NCBI GenBank assembly: GCA_002319885.1
Contig: DCFT01000042.1
Coordinates: forward strand, 1,468 to 11,728
DNA length: 10,261 nucleotides
Direction of reading: 5' to 3'
Source of the DNA: Bacteroidales bacterium UBA1797
Lineage (GTDB): Bacteria > Bacteroidota > Bacteroidia > Bacteroidales > VadinHA17
A model generated the notes under the pieces. It saw only the letters and a program-made list of their open reading frames with translations, had not been told where the DNA came from and did no database searches. Of the stretch, positions 6,926 through 10,261 are shown in pieces. How positions within the stretch are numbered: position 1 is the stretch's first letter; every line of letters begins with the position of its first letter. A program made the translations under genes and the position numbers.

Positions 6926-8869
6926 TTAGGTGTTATCTTGTAAAAACTCTTCAACTTCCTGACTGTACTGCGCCCACTTATTCATTTCATCGTTAAGCTG
7001 TTCCTTGAGATCCTGATAATTTTTATAATCAATTTCATGCGCTTCGGAAGAATTTCCAGGTTCCATGAAAGATTTGTCAACAGCAATTATTTCCCCTTCC
7101 AGCTTTTCAATAATTTTTTCTGATTCTTCAAGTCTTTTTCTGAGTTTTCTCAGATTTCGTTCATATTCTTTTTTGTCGAGGTATTTCTGTTTATTTGACG
7201 ATATATTTTCCTGAGCTGATTCAATCTTAATTTTGTCTTTTTTCTCGATATCTTTCAGGTTCTCAATCTTTTTCTTTCTTAGAAAATCATATATTCCTCC
7301 AATATTTTCCTTTATCCTGTTATACTTGAATTCGTACACTTTCCCCACAATGCCATCAAGGAAATCCCTGTCGTGTGAAACAACAATTAATGTGCCATCA
7401 TATTTGATCAGGGCCTGTTTAAGAATATCTTTCGACCTCATATCAAGGTGATTTGTTGGTTCGTCGAGGACGAGAAGATTACTCGGTTCAAGAAGAAGTT
7501 TCACAAGTGCCAGTCGTGCCCTTTCACCCCCTGATAATACCTTAACCTTTTTCTCCACATCATCGCCCCTGAATAGAAATGCACCAAGCATATCACGGAT
7601 CTTCGTCCTGATATCACCTTTGGCAATATCGTCTATAGTCTGAAGCACAGTTCTGTTTTCATCAAGTAAAACGTCCTGATTCTGTGCAAAGTATCCGATC
7701 CTTACATTATGGCCGATTTTCATATTGCCTGAATATTCGAGCTCACCAAGTATTATCCTCGACAAGGTAGTTTTCCCTTCACCATTACGACCCACAAATG
7801 CAACTTTTTCACCTCTCGAAATTTTGAAGTCCACCTTGTTAAGTACTGTAAGCGATCCATATTTTTTAGTGAGAGCCTCTGCCTCCACTACCACGGTTCC
7901 TGCCCGTGGTGCAGGGGGAAACCTGAGATGAATAGCACTTTTATCTTCTTCGTCAATTTCAATTCTATCTACTTTGTCGAGCTGTTTCATCTTCGACTGA
8001 ACCTGGATAGCCTTTGTAGCTTTATATCTGAAGCGGTCGATAAACTTTTCGGTGTCCTCAATCATCTTCTGCTGATTTCTGTATGAAGCGAGCTGTTGTA
8101 CTTTTCTTTCTTGTCTCAGTATCAGATATTTCGACCACGAAGCCTTGTAATCATAAATTTTACCAAGAGAAATTTCAATAGTTCTTTTCGTTACATTATC
8201 AAGAAATGCACGATCATGGGAAACAAGAACTACTGCTCCGGAGTATCCTGCCAGAAAAGTTTCCAGCCACTGGATAGATTCGATATCAAGATGGTTGGTA
8301 GGCTCATCAAGAAGAAAAAGAGAAGGTTTTCTGAGAAGGATTTTGGCTAGTTCGATACGCATTCTCCATCCACCGCTCAACTCTGATGTTGGCCTGTCAA
8401 AATCTTTCCTTTCAAATCCCAATCCAAGTAAAGTCATTTCAGCTTCGGCCATATAGTTAGTACCTCCCAGCATCCTGTATCTTTCCTCAACTATGGTCAG
8501 ATGATCACAAAGCTTCAGATAATCTGAAGTCTCATAATCCTCCCGCCGGGCAATCTCGAAACTGCAGTGTTCTATTTCTTCAGAAAGGCTTATCAGTTCT
8601 GAAAAGGCTGTAATTGTTTCATTTATAACAGTAGTAGTGTCATCAACTTTCATCTGTTGCGGAAGATAACCGATAGAAACCTCTTTCGACATATCAATCA
8701 TGCCTGAAGTAGGGCTCTGATTACCAGAAATAATCTTTAATAATGTTGATTTACCTGAACCATTTTTCCCCGCCAGTCCGATCCTGTCCTGATCATTTAT
8801 CAGAAAAGAAATGTCCGTTAACAGGTCAAAACTTCCGAATGAAACCGAGATATTCTGAACCGAAACCAT
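6926..8869 (-). CDS. ABC-F family ATPase (ribosome-associated, duplicated ABC)
   Basis: I place the start at the ATG at 8869 (647 residues), not at 8935: the extra 22 residues are unlike any ABC-F N-terminus, while MVSVQNISVSFG is the usual opening, and a -7 promoter box at 8896-8889 lies inside the longer frame. Domain 1 has Walker A GKNGSGKS (34-41), signature LSGGW (164-168) and Walker B/D-loop LFLLDEPTNHLD (184-195), with His218 in SHD. The linker (about 240-310) is charged and helical, matching the P-site tRNA interaction motif of ABC-F proteins. Domain 2 has Walker A GRNGEGKT (360-367), LSGGE (445-449) and LLVLDEPTNHLD (464-475). Residues about 530-600 form a Lys/Glu-rich coiled coil. 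There are no membrane segments, so it is not a transporter; the family binds the ribosome E site and relieves stalling or gives antibiotic protection. The Uup/YheS/YdiF subgroup cannot be settled by eye, and a resistance role is not indicated. It is the first gene of the cluster. Confidence 0.94.
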   Translation of the reverse strand: MVSVQNISVSFGSFDLLTDISFLINDQDRIGLAGKNGSGKSTLLKIISGNQSPTSGMIDMSKEVSIGYLPQQMKVDDTTTVINETITAFSELISLSEEIEHCSFEIARREDYETSDYLKLCDHLTIVEERYRMLGGTNYMAEAEMTLLGLGFERKDFDRPTSELSGGWRMRIELAKILLRKPSLFLLDEPTNHLDIESIQWLETFLAGYSGAVVLVSHDRAFLDNVTKRTIEISLGKIYDYKASWSKYLILRQERKVQQLASYRNQQKMIEDTEKFIDRFRYKATKAIQVQSKMKQLDKVDRIEIDEEDKSAIHLRFPPAPRAGTVVVEAEALTKKYGSLTVLNKVDFKISRGEKVAFVGRNGEGKTTLSRIILGELEYSGNMKIGHNVRIGYFAQNQDVLLDENRTVLQTIDDIAKGDIRTKIRDMLGAFLFRGDDVEKKVKVLSGGERARLALVKLLLEPSNLLVLDEPTNHLDMRSKDILKQALIKYDGTLIVVSHDRDFLDGIVGKVYEFKYNRIKENIGGIYDFLRKKKIENLKDIEKKDKIKIESAQENISSNKQKYLDKKEYERNLRKLRKRLEESEKIIEKLEGEIIAVDKSFMEPGNSSEAHEIDYKNYQDLKEQLNDEMNKWAQYSQEVEEFLQDNT

Positions 8870-8888
8870 CTTAAATATTAAATGTCTG

Positions 8889-8896
8889 CAAATATA
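8889..8896 (-). promoter_or_regulatory. Candidate -7 box for the ABC-F/thioesterase/GWxTD operon
   Basis: On the minus strand the bases read TATATTTG, an exact fit to the Bacteroidota -7 consensus TAnnTTTG. Transcription would begin some 13-15 nt before the ATG at 8869, giving a short AT-rich leader without Shine-Dalgarno sequence. No matching TTTG -33 element is seen upstream. The position argues against a start at 8935. Confidence 0.5.
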
Positions 8897-8980
8897 GAAA
8901 AAGTATGGCAGTCGGGAAAAGGGAACCTTCACCATTTTGAGATAACATAATTACTAAACCGGAATTATCTAAGGAACTGT

Positions 8981-8988
8981 TATATTTG
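8981..8988 (+). promoter_or_regulatory. Candidate -7 box for rlmD
   Basis: TATATTTG on the plus strand fits TAnnTTTG and is identical to the divergent minus-strand box 85 bp away. It would put transcription start near 8995 and leave a leader of about 45 nt before the ATG at 9039, with AAAGG about 14 nt before the start as a possible but distant Shine-Dalgarno. No -33 element is evident. The rest of the gap 8870-9038 shows no further structure. Confidence 0.5.
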
Positions 8989-9038
8989 CGCAGATTGGGA
9001 ACATAGATCAGATTATTTGAAAGGTAATAAAAGCGGGA

Positions 9039-10261
9039 ATGGGAAGAAAAAAAGAACTCCCTTTATTGGAAAAGGTAAAGATAACTGATATCGGCGCTGA
9101 AGGAAATGCACTGGCCAGGGTAGATAATCTTGTTGTATTCGTGCCAATGCTCATACCGGGTGATGTAGTTGATATAAAGGTTATTAAAAAGAGGAAGAAG
9201 TACCTGGAAGGCAGAGTTGTGAAGTATCATGAATACTCGCCCGACAGGATTGAACCGCGGTGTATTCATTTTGGCATTTGCGGAGGCTGTAAATGGCAGC
9301 ACCTTCCGTATGATCTTCAGCTAAAGTTTAAGGAGAAGCAGGTGAGAGATAATCTGAAAAGGATTGGAAAGATTGACCTGCCTGAGATAAGTCCGATTAT
9401 AGGATCTTCAGCAATATACATGTACAGGAATAAACTGGAATATACATTTTCCGACAAACGCTGGCGTACAAAAGAGGAGGTAAGTTCTGACATAAAGTTT
9501 GAAAGGGAAGGTGCACTTGGATTCCATATACCGGGTCTGTTCGATAAGGTTCTTGATATAGAAGAATGCCATCTTCAGCCTGAACCCTCAAATTCAATAA
9601 AAAATGCTGTCAGGGAGTATTCACAAAAGAATAACCTGCAATTCTTTGACCTTCGGGAACAAAGAGGCTTCCTAAGGAATATTGTGATCCGCAACTCTCT
9701 GGAAGGTAAAGTAATGGTTATTATGGTCTTTTTCCACGATGACGTTGAGAAAAGAAACGGATTGCTGGATTTTCTTTCTTCGGAATTTCGACAGATCACT
9801 TCACTTTGGTATATGATCAATTCAAAAAGGAATGATTCTCTTAATGATCAGGAGCCCATACTTTATAAAGGTGATAATCATTTAGTTGAAGAGATGGATG
9901 GGCTTAAATTCAGAATCGGGCCAAAATCGTTCTATCAGACTAATACCAGGCAGGCGCTTGAACTTTATCGAATTGCCAGAAACTTCGCGGGACTTACAGG
10001 GAAAGAAATCGTTTATGATCTTTATTCCGGGACAGGTACAATTGCTAATTATATCGCGGCCTTTGCAGATAAAGTTATAGGCATTGAATACTTAAATGAA
10101 GCAGTACACGATGCCATTATTAATTCGGAAATTAACGGGATCAGTAATACGAGATTTATTGCCGGAGACATGAAAGATGTTCTTTCCGGGATGTTTTTTG
10201 AGACAAACGGTAAACCAGATGTTATTATTACAGATCCGCCGAGAGCTGGGATGCACGAGGA
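9039..10261 (+). CDS. rlmD: 23S rRNA (uracil-1939-C5)-methyltransferase RlmD, 3' end missing
   Basis: The open frame runs from ATG 9039 to the window edge without a stop, giving 407 residues of a protein usually about 430-470 long. It belongs to the RumA/TrmA family of SAM-dependent uracil C5-methyltransferases. An N-terminal TRAM domain (about 8-65, with GAEGNALARVDNLVVFVP at 19-36) binds RNA. Four cysteines, Cys75, Cys81, Cys84 (C-x5-C-x2-C) and Cys177, match the [4Fe-4S] ligands of RlmD. The Rossmann domain shows FYQTN (298-302), the SAM loop DLYSGTGTI (327-335), GIE (348-350), GDMKD (376-380) and DPPRAG (399-404). The catalytic Cys and the general-base Glu would lie just beyond the window. 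Bacteroidota often carry this type; whether it modifies U1939 only or also another uridine, as RlmCD does, cannot be decided. It is divergent from the ABC-F operon. ATG 9039 is chosen because the TRAM domain follows immediately. Confidence 0.92.
   Translation, partial: MGRKKELPLLEKVKITDIGAEGNALARVDNLVVFVPMLIPGDVVDIKVIKKRKKYLEGRVVKYHEYSPDRIEPRCIHFGICGGCKWQHLPYDLQLKFKEKQVRDNLKRIGKIDLPEISPIIGSSAIYMYRNKLEYTFSDKRWRTKEEVSSDIKFEREGALGFHIPGLFDKVLDIEECHLQPEPSNSIKNAVREYSQKNNLQFFDLREQRGFLRNIVIRNSLEGKVMVIMVFFHDDVEKRNGLLDFLSSEFRQITSLWYMINSKRNDSLNDQEPILYKGDNHLVEEMDGLKFRIGPKSFYQTNTRQALELYRIARNFAGLTGKEIVYDLYSGTGTIANYIAAFADKVIGIEYLNEAVHDAIINSEINGISNTRFIAGDMKDVLSGMFFETNGKPDVIITDPPRAGMHE

Noticed and set aside
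6926..8869. ABC-F gene as an antibiotic-resistance determinant
   Set aside because: Sequence shows only general ABC-F features; the gene sits in a housekeeping context with no mobile elements or regulatory leader peptide of the resistance type.
8870..8935. N-terminal 22-residue extension of the ABC-F protein
   Set aside because: It has no family similarity and contains the putative promoter box at 8896-8889; the conserved ABC-F opening begins at 8869.
9063..9820. Minus-strand frames at 9063-9302, 9397-9597 and 9575-9820
   Set aside because: They are shadows of rlmD, whose plus-strand frame is open to the window edge and carries the full TRAM, Fe-S and SAM-binding motifs.
1..10261. Defence system, phage, CRISPR or biosynthetic cluster
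   Set aside because: All eight genes belong to recognisable housekeeping or envelope families; no repeats with spacers, nucleases, toxins, recombinases or assembly-line enzymes are present.

Overview
The window looks like ordinary chromosomal sequence from a member of the Bacteroidota, most likely a Bacteroidales-type or environmental relative. This is inferred from protein style and not from a marker gene. Supporting signs are moderate-to-low GC, start codons with weak or no Shine-Dalgarno sequence, three matches to the Bacteroidota -7 promoter motif TAnnTTTG upstream of starts, a GWxTD-domain lipoprotein, a two-hotdog acyl-ACP thioesterase of the Bacteroides type, and an M64 peptidase whose signal peptide ends in the common 'A|Q' cleavage style. 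Layout from left to right: a perfect 30-bp palindrome flanked by 8-bp direct repeats (2-44); a secreted M64 metallopeptidase on the minus strand (45-1319); a 101-bp divergent intergenic gap; a plus-strand pair made of a YbdG/MscM-type mechanosensitive channel (1421-2716) and a transaldolase-family protein with a long C-terminal tail (2721-3938), 4 bp apart; the 23S rRNA 2'-O-methyltransferase RlmB on the minus strand (3941-4681), tail to tail with the transaldolase gene at 2 bp; a 123-bp AT-rich gap; and a tight minus-strand cluster transcribed in the order ABC-F ATPase (8869-6926), acyl-ACP thioesterase (6923-6159), GWxTD lipoprotein (6142-4805). A 169-bp divergent promoter region with a TATATTTG box in each direction follows, then the 5' part of the 23S rRNA uracil-C5-methyltransferase RlmD (9039 to the window end, truncated). 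How the genes relate: RlmB, RlmD and the ABC-F protein all act on the ribosome, but RlmB is transcribed separately and RlmD divergently, so I see no single pathway. The ABC-F/thioesterase/GWxTD cluster is probably one operon (gaps of 2 and 16 nt) joining translation, acyl-chain release and an envelope lipoprotein of unknown role. The channel and transaldolase genes are probably a second operon. Two of the longest reading frames (ABC-F and GWxTD) start upstream of what I believe are the true starts, and I give the shorter starts. I found no CRISPR array, phage, IS transposase, tRNA/rRNA gene or convincing new multi-gene system. The items most worth checking are the palindrome with its flanking repeats, the transaldolase tail, and the conservation of the three-gene cluster.
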